Below are positions 8,193 to 15,304 of a stretch of DNA of 64,000 nucleotides, in pieces (positions within the stretch are counted from its first letter, which is position 1; each line of letters starts with the position of its first letter). The stretch is from Occultella glacieicola (lineage in GTDB: Bacteria; Actinomycetota; Actinomycetes; Actinomycetales; Beutenbergiaceae): NCBI RefSeq assembly GCF_004353825.1, contig NZ_SMNA01000004.1, positions 1-64,000 on the forward strand. Reading direction: 5' to 3'. The notes under the pieces are model-generated. The model ran no database searches, was not told where the DNA came from, and saw only the letters and a program-made list of their open reading frames with translations. Both the position numbers and the translations under genes were made by a program.

Positions 8193-8204
8193 ATGTATAG
8201 ACGT
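8193..8204 (-). promoter_or_regulatory. 12-bp element ACGTCTATACAT upstream of the sigma-factor gene
   Basis: Exact copy, in the same orientation relative to its gene, of the element upstream of flgB. It lies about 87 nt before the sigma-factor start. In the other direction it stands 11 bases before the flgN promoter. It is a candidate promoter or operator for early flagellar genes. Confidence 0.45.
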
Positions 8205-8215
8205 TGGACTAGACC

Positions 8216-8242
8216 TTACGAGCGCAGGATCGATGCCGAGAG
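8216..8242 (+). promoter_or_regulatory. sigma-28-type promoter of the flgN-flgK-flgL-fliW unit
   Basis: The plus strand reads CTTAC, 15 bases, GCCGAGAG. The -10 box overlaps an upstream in-frame ATG, which argues that translation of the next gene begins further downstream. Confidence 0.8.
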
Positions 8243-8292
8243 TGGATCATGCGAGGGAACGAGTCCTCGCGACGGACCGGATCGGGGATCAC

Positions 8293-8775
8293 ATGGGAGC
8301 GCAGGAGCTGTCTGCCGCCATTTGGCACCAAAGGAACTTGCTCGAGTTGCTTCTGTTCAAGTTGACCGAGGAGCAGCTGCTGCTCACCGCTGGGCGCACC
8401 GATTGGCTCGCCAATGCCACCCGGGAGGTGGAACAGGTAGTCGAGCGTCTATACGAATCTGGACTCGCACGGGATGTCGAGGCCGCCGGGGTCGCCGGTC
8501 GGTGGGGAGCGGCCGACGGCGCCAGCCTGCGCGAGCTGATCCAGCACGCGCCGTCGCCCTGGGACGAGGTGCTCACCGAGCACCTCACCGCACTGACCTC
8601 GCTGACCGCCCGGATCCGCGACCTGCGGGACGCGAACGCGCAGTTCCTGCGCACCGGGTTGCGAGCCACCCAGGAGACGCTGGCCGGGCTCGACGGGGCG
8701 GTCGGCACGTACGACTCCCACGGAGCCAGCCGCGCCGAGACCGGCGCGGCCCGGCTCGTGGACAAGAGACTGTGA
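8293..8775 (+). CDS. flgN: FlgN-like export chaperone for hook-associated proteins
   Basis: A 160-residue, mostly helical protein directly before flgK and flgL. The N-terminal half (AAIWHQRNLLELLLFKLTEEQLLL) has the coiled-coil pattern of FlgN, which holds FlgK and FlgL in the cytoplasm for export. I placed the start at the ATG after the sigma-28-like promoter; an ATG 20 codons earlier would lie inside the -10 box. The C-terminal segment is probably disordered until bound to its client. The assignment rests on helix pattern and position. Confidence 0.8.
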   Translation: MGAQELSAAIWHQRNLLELLLFKLTEEQLLLTAGRTDWLANATREVEQVVERLYESGLARDVEAAGVAGRWGAADGASLRELIQHAPSPWDEVLTEHLTALTSLTARIRDLRDANAQFLRTGLRATQETLAGLDGAVGTYDSHGASRAETGAARLVDKRL

Positions 8776-8782
8776 GGACACG

Positions 8783-10198
8783 ATGAGCACCTTCGCCGGA
8801 CTGAACACCGCCTTCCTCGGCGTCACGGCCCAACGTCGTGCCCTCGACGTGGTGGCCCAGAACGTCGCGAACCTGAACACCGTCGGGTACACCCGCCAGC
8901 GGGTGGAACTCTCCGGCGTCGGCTCGCCGGCCACTCTCGGGCTGTTCGCCGGTGCTCCGGAGCCCGGGCGTGGTGTCCGGGTGGACGGAGTCACCCGGCT
9001 CGGGGACGCCTACGTCGACGCCCGGGTCCGCGGCACCGCCTCCTCGCACGGCTTCGGGGCCGTCCGGGCCACGGCGCTCGCCGCGCTCGAGGAGTCCCTG
9101 CGCGAGCCGGGTGAGAACGGCCTGGCCGCGAAGCTCGACCAGTTCTGGGCGTCCTGGTCGGACCTGGCGAACCGGCCCGGTGACCCGTCCGCTGCGATCG
9201 TCGTGCGGGAGGCCGCCGCGAGCGTGGCCGTCGCCGTGAACCAGGGCTACGCCGAGGTGGACGCGCAGTGGAGCCGCGCCCGGGAGCAGGCCGACGCCCT
9301 CGTCGGCGAGCTCAACGGCGCGGCCGCTGCGGTGGCGGAACTGAACGAACGGATCCGGTCCACGGCGGCCGCCGGCGGATCGGTGAACGAGCTCATCGAC
9401 CAGCGCTCGAATCTCACCACCACCATCGCGGCGATCGCCGGCGGTGAGGTGCGCCAGCGTGAGGACGGCACGGTCGATGTCCTGGTCGGCGGCAACCCGC
9501 TGGTCTCCGGGGCCACGCACAACCCGGTCGTGGTCGCCGGAGCCGGCCGGCTGGCCGATGCCGCCACCGACCCGGTACGGGTGGCCTGGGCCCACCGGCC
9601 CGGCACCTCGGCGGGGCTGGGCGGTGGCGAGCTCGCAGGCACCGTCTCGCTGCTCGCCCCGGCCAACGGCAACGGTACCGGCGGCGTGCTCGCCGAGGCC
9701 GCGGCCTCCTACAACGCCTTCGCCACCGACCTCGCCGCGAAGGTGAACGCCGTGCACGCGCCCGGTCTGACCACCGACGGCGTCCCGGCCGGGAACTTCT
9801 TCGGCCTCAGCGCGGGCGCGCCGGCCGCGGCGGGGCTGCGGGTGGTCGCCACCGCGCTGGCCACCGGGGCCCCGGGTGCCGGTGGCCAGGACGGTTCGGT
9901 GGCGGACACGCTCGCTCAGATCGGCTCCGGCTCGCAGGCTCCGGACGCGCTCTGGGCCACGTTCGTCACCGAGACGGGTGTCCGTGCGCGGGGTGAGGCC
10001 GAGAGCGCCGCCCTCGCGGCTCTAGCCGCCGGTTCGGCCCTTGACCTGCAACTGGGCACCGCCGGCGTCGACCTCGACGAGGAGACCATGAACATGATGA
10101 CCTTCCAACGTGCCTACGAGGGCTCGGCCCGCGTGATGACGGCGATCGACGAGATGCTCGACACCCTCATCAACCGGACCGGGATCGTCGGGAGGTGA
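8783..10198 (+). CDS. flgK: flagellar hook-associated protein 1 FlgK
   Basis: A 471-residue protein of the hook-filament junction. The N-terminal domain FAGLNTAFLGVTAQRRALDVVAQNVANLNTVGYTRQ (residues 4-39, here described by its ends FAGLN and GYTRQ) contains the rod/hook signature. The C-terminus has NMMTFQRAYEGSARVMTAIDEMLD, the usual helical end. The central part carries the AFATDLAAKVNAVHAPG helix. GAGGA precedes the ATG. It lies 7 nt after flgN. Confidence 0.96.
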   Translation: MSTFAGLNTAFLGVTAQRRALDVVAQNVANLNTVGYTRQRVELSGVGSPATLGLFAGAPEPGRGVRVDGVTRLGDAYVDARVRGTASSHGFGAVRATALAALEESLREPGENGLAAKLDQFWASWSDLANRPGDPSAAIVVREAAASVAVAVNQGYAEVDAQWSRAREQADALVGELNGAAAAVAELNERIRSTAAAGGSVNELIDQRSNLTTTIAAIAGGEVRQREDGTVDVLVGGNPLVSGATHNPVVVAGAGRLADAATDPVRVAWAHRPGTSAGLGGGELAGTVSLLAPANGNGTGGVLAEAAASYNAFATDLAAKVNAVHAPGLTTDGVPAGNFFGLSAGAPAAAGLRVVATALATGAPGAGGQDGSVADTLAQIGSGSQAPDALWATFVTETGVRARGEAESAALAALAAGSALDLQLGTAGVDLDEETMNMMTFQRAYEGSARVMTAIDEMLDTLINRTGIVGR

Positions 10199-10203
10199 GC
10201 GCC

Positions 10204-11085
10204 ATGATCACCCGAGTCACGCATCAGCTGACCGCCCGCACGGCGGCACAGAACCTGCAGGCCTCGCTGGCCCAACTGAACCGGCTCACCGAGCAGGCGA
10301 CCAGCGGCACCCGGATCTCACGCCCGTCCGACGACCCGAGCGGAACGGCCGAGTCCCTGCGTCTTCGCGGCGAGCACCGGGTCGCCCAGCAGCATGCCCG
10401 CAACGCCCAGGACGGCCTCGGCTGGGTGACCGTGGTCGACAACGCCATCCAGACCGGGATCGACCTGATCGGCCGGGCCAAGGACCTCACCCTCACCGGT
10501 GCCAACGGGGCGAGTTCCCCAGCGGCCCGCGAGGCGCTCGCCACCGAGATCGACTCGCTCCGGGAGGCCATGATGGACCAGGCGAACCGCACCCACGGCG
10601 GCCGGTCGGTGTTCGCCGGCACCTCGGACGCGCCGACCGCGTTCGACACCGACGGCACCCACAACGGCGTCCCCGGCGCCACGGTGCAGCGCCGGATCGG
10701 CCCGGACTCGACCGTCCGCGTCGATGGCGACGGCGTGGCGGTGTTCGGGTCCGGGACCGGCTCGGTGTTCTCGCTCCTCACGGACATCGCGGCCGACCTG
10801 CGCTCCGGGGTGGACGTGACCCCGCGGCTCGCCGAGCTCGACGGGCGTCAGCAGCAGATGCTCGGCGAGCTCACCGCCGTGGGCACCAGGTACAACCGGC
10901 TGGAGGTGGCCGAAGCGGCCAACGAGCAGCGCATGGGAGGGTTGGAGAACCGACTCTCCGCCGTCGAAGGGGTGGACATGGCCAGGACGATCATCGACCT
11001 CAAGTCGGCCGAGGTCGCCTACCAGGGTGCGCTCGGCGTCAGTGCTCGGGTGCTCCAGAACAGCCTGCTGGACTTCCTCCGATGA
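10204..11085 (+). CDS. flgL: flagellar hook-associated protein 3 FlgL
   Basis: A 293-residue flagellin-like junction protein. The N-terminal region resembles flagellin (QATSGTRISRPSDDPSGTAES, residues about 31-51) and the C-terminus ends KSAEVAYQGALGVSARVLQNSLLDFL. I chose the ATG preceded by GGGAGG at six bases; a GTG three codons earlier overlaps the flgK stop and is the alternative. Confidence 0.95.
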   Translation: MITRVTHQLTARTAAQNLQASLAQLNRLTEQATSGTRISRPSDDPSGTAESLRLRGEHRVAQQHARNAQDGLGWVTVVDNAIQTGIDLIGRAKDLTLTGANGASSPAAREALATEIDSLREAMMDQANRTHGGRSVFAGTSDAPTAFDTDGTHNGVPGATVQRRIGPDSTVRVDGDGVAVFGSGTGSVFSLLTDIAADLRSGVDVTPRLAELDGRQQQMLGELTAVGTRYNRLEVAEAANEQRMGGLENRLSAVEGVDMARTIIDLKSAEVAYQGALGVSARVLQNSLLDFLR

Positions 11086-11468
11086 GCGCCGTCACGTTCC
11101 TCTCGCCGCCCCCCGGACTAGCCCCGCACGTCGAGTTCGAGCTGACCCCGGTGCCGGCAGCGACCGGCCTGCTCACCCTGACCGCGCCCGGCGCGGACGG
11201 GCTCCGGCTGTTCCTCGTCGACGCGCAGGCGCACCTGTCCGGGTACACCCCGGTGCTCTCCGCCGAGCAGGGCACCCGGCTCGGCCTCTCGGACGCGGCC
11301 GAGGCGGAGGTCTTCGTGGTCGCCAACCCCGCCGGCGAGGTCACGACCGTCAACCTGATGGCGCCGGTCGTGGTGCACCGAGGCAGCGGGGCCGCGCTCC
11401 AGGTGATCCTGGAGAACCAGGACTGGCCGCTGCAGCACCCCCTCGGCGAGCCGGTGAGCCCACGATGA
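11082..11468 (+). CDS. fliW: flagellar assembly factor FliW
   Basis: A 128-residue beta-rich protein. FliW binds free flagellin and the translational regulator CsrA, so that flagellin synthesis follows export. The family segment with AEVFVVANPAG and TTVNLMAPVVVH is clear (about residues 68-98). Its ATG overlaps the flgL stop by 4 nt. The usual csrA neighbour is absent; a DNA-binding protein follows instead. Confidence 0.93.
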   Translation: MSAVTFLSPPPGLAPHVEFELTPVPAATGLLTLTAPGADGLRLFLVDAQAHLSGYTPVLSAEQGTRLGLSDAAEAEVFVVANPAGEVTTVNLMAPVVVHRGSGAALQVILENQDWPLQHPLGEPVSPR

Positions 11469-11872
11469 GCGAGCCGGACCGGGCGGACCCCGTCGCCGAC
11501 ACCGACGACGCGGGCGCGTCGGTGACCCCGGCCCTACCCGGCTACCTGAGCCTGCGCGAGATCGCCGCACTGGCCGCGATCGCCGTCGGGACCCTGCGGT
11601 CCTACCGCCGGGACTCCTCGACGGGCTTCCCACAGCCGGCCTGGCGGGCCGGCGCCACCCCTCTCTGGCGGGTCGACGAGGTGCGCGAATGGCTCGCGGC
11701 CCGGCCCTTCTCGCCGACGATGACACGCCTGCGGCCCGATGGCTCGATCGAGGTCGTGCGAGCCTCGGACTACGTCGCCCGCCGGGCCGCCGGGCGGGTC
11801 GGCAGGGCCCGCCGACACCTCCGGGAACCGTACGCGCACGGACTGGTCGCCGCGCTGGACACCGGCGACTGA
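11465..11872 (+). CDS. small helix-turn-helix (AlpA/MerR-like) protein in the csrA position
   Basis: A 135-residue protein whose ATG overlaps the fliW stop (ATGA). Residues about 22-75 form an AlpA/MerR-type winged helix: LSLREIAALAAIAVGTLRSY, then a Phe-Pro segment, then WRVDEVREWLAAR. The rest is basic (ARRAAGRVGRARRH). It has no similarity to CsrA, which is about 70 residues and all beta. Its place at the end of the late flagellar unit suggests a regulator of motility genes, but it could also be an unrelated gene caught in the operon. Confidence 0.75.
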   Translation: MSEPDRADPVADTDDAGASVTPALPGYLSLREIAALAAIAVGTLRSYRRDSSTGFPQPAWRAGATPLWRVDEVREWLAARPFSPTMTRLRPDGSIEVVRASDYVARRAAGRVGRARRHLREPYAHGLVAALDTGD

Positions 11873-11894
11873 GCGTCGTGGTGCCGCGCCGGGA

Positions 11895-12878
11895 TCAGTC
11901 GAGCAGGCGGGCCTGGGGTACGAGGTCGGACAGGTCCTGCAGTTCCACGTCGCTCGCCGGCCCGTTCACGAACGTCCGCACCGGCATCCTCGTCGAGGCG
12001 TAGGCGTCCTCGAACGCCTCCCGCAGCGCCCGCGGCGAGCGCGAGAGGCCCCACTCGACGGTCTCGTCGGTCGAGCGGAGGAAGTCGGCGAAGAGCGGGT
12101 CGGACGTCCACAGCTCGCGCATGGTTCCGGACGTGTCCAGCGCCAGGCGCACCACCGAGGAGATGGCCCGGCGCTGCCGCACCGTGTTGTTCGATGTCAG
12201 CGGGCCGAGGACGAACTGCGCGCGCCGGTGGGTCGTCGTGAGGTCGAAGGCCGGTCTCGCCCGGCCGGTCAGGTTCGGCGGTTCGAGGATCCGCTCGCCG
12301 GGGCGCAGCATACGTTGCAGACCGAGCGCGACGGCCGTCGCCGTGCTCACCGCGCTCAGCCGGTCCGCACGCCGGCGGGTGAGGCTGGCGTACTCGATCA
12401 GCTCGGCGGCCACATTCTGGTCGGACGCCGGCGTGTCCAGTGCCGAGCCGTCGACCTCACCGCTCGACGCCGTCAGGGTTGCGGTCGTCCGTCCGGACAG
12501 CGCGCTCTCCCAGTCGTCCACGAACCGGCTCAGGGACGGGGTCAACAACGCCGTCGCGAGATGGTGCCAGGCAGCTTCGGCGTCCCCGGTGACGTCCTCC
12601 GGTCGACGGGTGATCGGGACCCCGCGGCGCCGGGTCCGCCCGGTTGCCGAGGAGGAGACCTGGAACCCGAGCTGCTGAAAGATCCGCCGCGCGGTCTCGG
12701 TCGTGAAGTCGGCGCGGTACAGGCCGGTGCACAGCTCCAACGCCTGCTTGACCGGCCAGTGCAGGCCGGCCACCGCGACCCAGTGCAGCTGGATCCGCGC
12801 GGGCCGGCGCCCCGCGAGCGACTCGCGGACGCTCTCGGGCGTGAGGTGGTGTGAACGACCCTTGATCGTGAAGCGCAT
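11895..12878 (-). CDS. protein of unknown function with a small conserved N-terminal domain
   Basis: A 327-residue protein that I do not recognise. The first 70 residues look like a compact domain: a segment of RIQLHWVAVAGLHWPVKQAL followed by TGLYRADFTTETARRIFQQLGF. The central and C-terminal parts carry Thr/Ala-rich and helical stretches with no membrane segment. It is 4 nt downstream of the LLM oxidoreductase gene and convergent with the flagellar unit, so the two are probably co-transcribed. The function cannot be inferred. Confidence 0.75.
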   Translation of the reverse strand: MRFTIKGRSHHLTPESVRESLAGRRPARIQLHWVAVAGLHWPVKQALELCTGLYRADFTTETARRIFQQLGFQVSSSATGRTRRRGVPITRRPEDVTGDAEAAWHHLATALLTPSLSRFVDDWESALSGRTTATLTASSGEVDGSALDTPASDQNVAAELIEYASLTRRRADRLSAVSTATAVALGLQRMLRPGERILEPPNLTGRARPAFDLTTTHRRAQFVLGPLTSNNTVRQRRAISSVVRLALDTSGTMRELWTSDPLFADFLRSTDETVEWGLSRSPRALREAFEDAYASTRMPVRTFVNGPASDVELQDLSDLVPQARLLD

Positions 12879-12882
12879 GGCG

Positions 12883-13803
12883 TCAGCCCAGCTGGGGCGC
12901 GACCTCCCGGGCGATCAGGTCGAGGTGGTCGAGATCCTGCAGATCCATCACCTGCAGGTAGACCCGCTCCACGCCCGACTCGCGCAGCCGGGCCAGACGG
13001 TCCACGGCCTCGGCCACGGTGCCGGCGATGCCGTGCTCGCGCAGTTCGGCGCCCTCGCGCCCGATCGCGGCCGCACGCTGCCCGAACTCGGCCTCGTCGG
13101 CACCCACGCAGAGCACGTGGGCGGCGGAGTACGTGAGGCTGTCGGGATCCCGGCCGGCCTCGGTGCAGGCCCGGCGCACCCGCTCGAGCTTGGACGCGAT
13201 CTCGTCGAACTCGGCGAAGCCGAGATTGAACTCGGTGGCGAACCGGGCCGCGAGCGCCGGGGTGCGCCGGGGCCCGTGGCCACCCACGATCACCGGGATC
13301 GAGGCCTGCACCGGTTTCGGCAGCGCCGGGCAGTCGGTCAGTCGATAGTGCTCGCCGGCGAAGGAGAACGTCTCGCCCAGCGGGGTCCCCCACAGTCCCG
13401 TGATCACCTGGAGCTGCTCGGTGAGGATCCCGAAGCGCTTGGTCGGGAACGGGATCCCGTAGGCCGTGTGCTCGGCCTCGAACCACCCGGAGCCGAGCCC
13501 GAGCTCGACCCGTCCGCCGGACATCTGATCCACCTGGGCCACCTGGATCGCAAGCACGCTGGGGTGGCGGAAGGTGGCGGAGGAGACCAGCGTGCCCAGC
13601 CGGATCCGGGAGGTCTCCCGGGCCAGGCCGGCGAGCGTGGTCCACGCGTCCGTGGGCCCCGGCAAGCCGTCGCCGCCCATGGTCAGGTAGTGGTCGGACC
13701 GGAAGAACGCGTCGAAGCCGAGATCCTCGGTGGCCCGGGCGACGGCGAGCAGGTCGTCGTAGGTGGCGCCCTGCTGGGGCTCGGTGAAGATGCGCAGTTG
13801 CAT
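12883..13803 (-). CDS. LLM-class F420-dependent oxidoreductase
   Basis: A 306-residue TIM-barrel oxidoreductase of the luciferase-like monooxygenase class. The N-terminal TEPQQGATYDDLLAVARATEDLGFDAFFRSDH region (start TEPQQG, end RSDH) and the segments RIRLGTLVSSATFRHP and GRVELGLGSGWFEAEH are typical of the actinobacterial F420-using members. The substrate is unknown. A structured leader lies upstream on the same strand. Confidence 0.9.
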   Translation of the reverse strand: MQLRIFTEPQQGATYDDLLAVARATEDLGFDAFFRSDHYLTMGGDGLPGPTDAWTTLAGLARETSRIRLGTLVSSATFRHPSVLAIQVAQVDQMSGGRVELGLGSGWFEAEHTAYGIPFPTKRFGILTEQLQVITGLWGTPLGETFSFAGEHYRLTDCPALPKPVQASIPVIVGGHGPRRTPALAARFATEFNLGFAEFDEIASKLERVRRACTEAGRDPDSLTYSAAHVLCVGADEAEFGQRAAAIGREGAELREHGIAGTVAEAVDRLARLRESGVERVYLQVMDLQDLDHLDLIAREVAPQLG

Positions 13804-13845
13804 GGGTCCACCCTGCCACGGCCGGTCGTCGATGGCCGCGCCGAG

Positions 13846-13900
13846 CCCGGCCCGGCCCTGCCCTGCCCGGCCCTGCCCTACCCTGCCCTGCCCTGCCCTG
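13846..13900. repeat. short tandem repeat based on CCCTG
   Basis: The segment is built from CCCGG and CCCTG five-base units, ending in four perfect CCCTG copies (13881-13900). It lies upstream of the LLM oxidoreductase gene in a 521-nt gap (13,804-14,324). Such a run is prone to slippage and may vary in length between strains. Confidence 0.7.
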
Positions 13901-14038
13901 CGCGGCCCCTGCGTGACACTGCCCCGCCCCAGGCGGCTGACCTAGTACCTGAGGTGGTGAGATCGCCCCTCGATGGGTCCGAACTCGACCTCTCGGGTCC
14001 TAGGTCGGCGAGGGTGGCGCGCCCACCGGGCACGAAGA

Positions 14039-14103
14039 AGCCCCGCGGTTCCCGACGTGGTGTCGGGGTGCCGCACTGGACGAAGGTGCGGCCCCGCGGG
14101 GCT
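14039..14103 (-). other. nested hairpin structure (three-way junction) in the long gap
   Basis: An outer perfect 10-bp inverted repeat (AGCCCCGCGG / CCGCGGGGCT, 14039-14048 with 14094-14103) encloses two smaller perfect hairpins: CCCGAC/GTCGGG (14051-14067) and CCGCAC/GTGCGG (14071-14091). On the minus strand it follows a tiny ORF with a perfect ribosome site and ends in a short TTCTTCG. It could be a terminator of an attenuator, or a structured RNA. It is not a tRNA: stem sizes and conserved bases do not fit. Confidence 0.6.
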
Positions 14104-14178
14104 CCGGTGGCTGCCGTGGTCTCGCTAGCGCTCGCGCGCCGTGGAGACGGCATGCCGTCCGATCACTTTGACGAGCGG

Positions 14179-14217
14179 CTAGCGGACAGCCACCTCACGA
14201 GTCCCAAGATTCTTCAC
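14179..14217 (-). CDS. possible 12-codon leader peptide
   Basis: The minus strand carries AAAGGAGGT (14228-14236), a near-perfect ribosome site, ten bases before a GTG that opens the peptide (M)KNLGTREVAVR and then TAG. A run of inverted repeats follows downstream, including the palindrome GACGGCATGCCGTC. Such a layout suggests a translated leader or attenuator, with the LLM oxidoreductase unit 375 nt further on. The peptide shows no run of one amino acid, so what would be sensed is unclear. Outside this element the gap shows only short hairpins and the promoter of the next gene. Confidence 0.4.
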   Translation of the reverse strand: MKNLGTREVAVR

Positions 14218-14312
14218 GTCTCGGACCACCTCCTTTCGCGTGTGCCGCCAATCTACGTCCGTCGTCGCCGCACGCCAAGGTATTTCCGACACGGATCTCG
14301 GACCAGCGCTCC

Positions 14313-14318
14313 TACACT
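14313..14318 (+). promoter_or_regulatory. -10 box of a probably leaderless HAD-hydrolase transcript
   Basis: TACACT stands six bases before the ATG and there is no ribosome site in front of that ATG. This places the start of transcription at or near the start codon. No clear -35 box was found. Confidence 0.4.
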
Positions 14319-14324
14319 CGAGCG

Positions 14325-15059
14325 ATGCCGCAGATCCGGATGGTCGCGTTCGACGCCGACGACACGCTCTGGCGCAGCGAGGACTACTTCGAGGCGGCCC
14401 AGGCGGAGTTCGAGCGCATCGTCGCCCCGTACGTCACCCGCCCCGGTGCGCTCGACCGCCTCGCCGCCGTCGAGAGGGCGAACCTGAGCGTCTTCGGCTA
14501 CGGCGTCAAGGGCATGGCCCTGTCGATGATCGAGGCGGCCATCGAGGTCACCGGTCAGCGCATCAGCGCCGCCGACCTGCACCGCATCGTGGTGCTGAGC
14601 AAGGACATGCTGCGTCATCCGGTCGAGCTCCTGCCCGGGATCCGGGCCGCCGTCGAGGAGATCGCCGCGGAGCACCCGATCGTCATGATCACGAAGGGCG
14701 ACCTGTTCCACCAGGAGGCCAAGGTGCGCGACTCCGGCCTCGGTGACCTGTTCCGCCGCATCGAGATCGTGAGCGAGAAGGACGCCGCCACCTACGCGCG
14801 ACTGCTGGCCGAGTTCGAGGCGGACCCGACCGAGTTCGTGATGATCGGGAACTCGCTGCGCTCGGACATCGCGCCGGTCCTCGCGCTCGGCGGCTGGGGC
14901 GTCCACGTCCCGTACCACCTCACCTGGGCGCTGGAGCTCGAGGCGGAGATCCCGCCCGAGCACGTCCGCCGGCTGCACACGGTCGCCTCCGCCGCGGAAC
15001 TGCCGACGGCGGTGCGCGCCATCGTCGACGGGGTCCCGCCGGAGTCCCTGGGCGCCTGA
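14325..15059 (+). CDS. HAD-superfamily hydrolase (phosphatase)
   Basis: A 244-residue haloacid-dehalogenase-fold phosphatase. Motif I is FDADDTLW with the nucleophile Asp10 and acid Asp12; motif II is the Thr in IVMITKGD; motif IV includes FVMIGNSLRSDIAP (about residues 165-180). The helical cap of about 90 residues between motifs I and II is the C1 type. The substrate is unknown. The gene is monocistronic as far as can be seen. Confidence 0.9.
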   Translation: MPQIRMVAFDADDTLWRSEDYFEAAQAEFERIVAPYVTRPGALDRLAAVERANLSVFGYGVKGMALSMIEAAIEVTGQRISAADLHRIVVLSKDMLRHPVELLPGIRAAVEEIAAEHPIVMITKGDLFHQEAKVRDSGLGDLFRRIEIVSEKDAATYARLLAEFEADPTEFVMIGNSLRSDIAPVLALGGWGVHVPYHLTWALELEAEIPPEHVRRLHTVASAAELPTAVRAIVDGVPPESLGA

Positions 15060-15209
15060 GGGCCCCACGTTGCGGTGCGGTTCCGACGCATCCACCTGCC
15101 TCGGTTCCACCGCTCGCGCTGCACCGAGCCGGGCGGGAGCACCGTCCCGCAAGCGGTCCTGCACGTCCACGGTCAGGTCCGGGTCTGCATCACAAAACGT
15201 GGGCAATCG

Positions 15210-15244
15210 CGGAATGCACGCGGTTGCGGTACGGTTGCATTCCG
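15210..15244. promoter_or_regulatory. inverted repeat upstream of nagB, probable operator
   Basis: A perfect 9-bp inverted repeat CGGAATGCA / TGCATTCCG with 17 bases between lies about 60 nt before nagB. The spacer contains GCGGTTGCGG (15220-15229), whose complement matches part of the LacI-type site at 19252-19261. A transcriptional regulator of amino-sugar genes could bind here; none is encoded next to it. Confidence 0.5.
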
Positions 15245-15304
15245 TTGCGCCGGGGCTTGCCCCCGGACGCCGATCACACCCAGTGGAAGCGCAGGAGGAG
15301 TCAA

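Noticed and set aside
8446-8455. Third copy of the CGTCTATAC element inside flgN
   Set aside because: Only 9-10 bases match, it lies inside coding sequence and the following bases differ.
11465-11872. CsrA
   Set aside because: Position fits, but the sequence is a winged-helix protein twice the length of CsrA.
13846-13900. CRISPR-like repeats
   Set aside because: Units are five bases without spacers and no cas gene is near.
14039-14103. tRNA-like cloverleaf in the 13.8-14.3 kb gap
   Set aside because: Nested stems exist, but the outer stem is 10 bp, only two inner hairpins are present and no T-loop or anticodon-loop consensus is visible.
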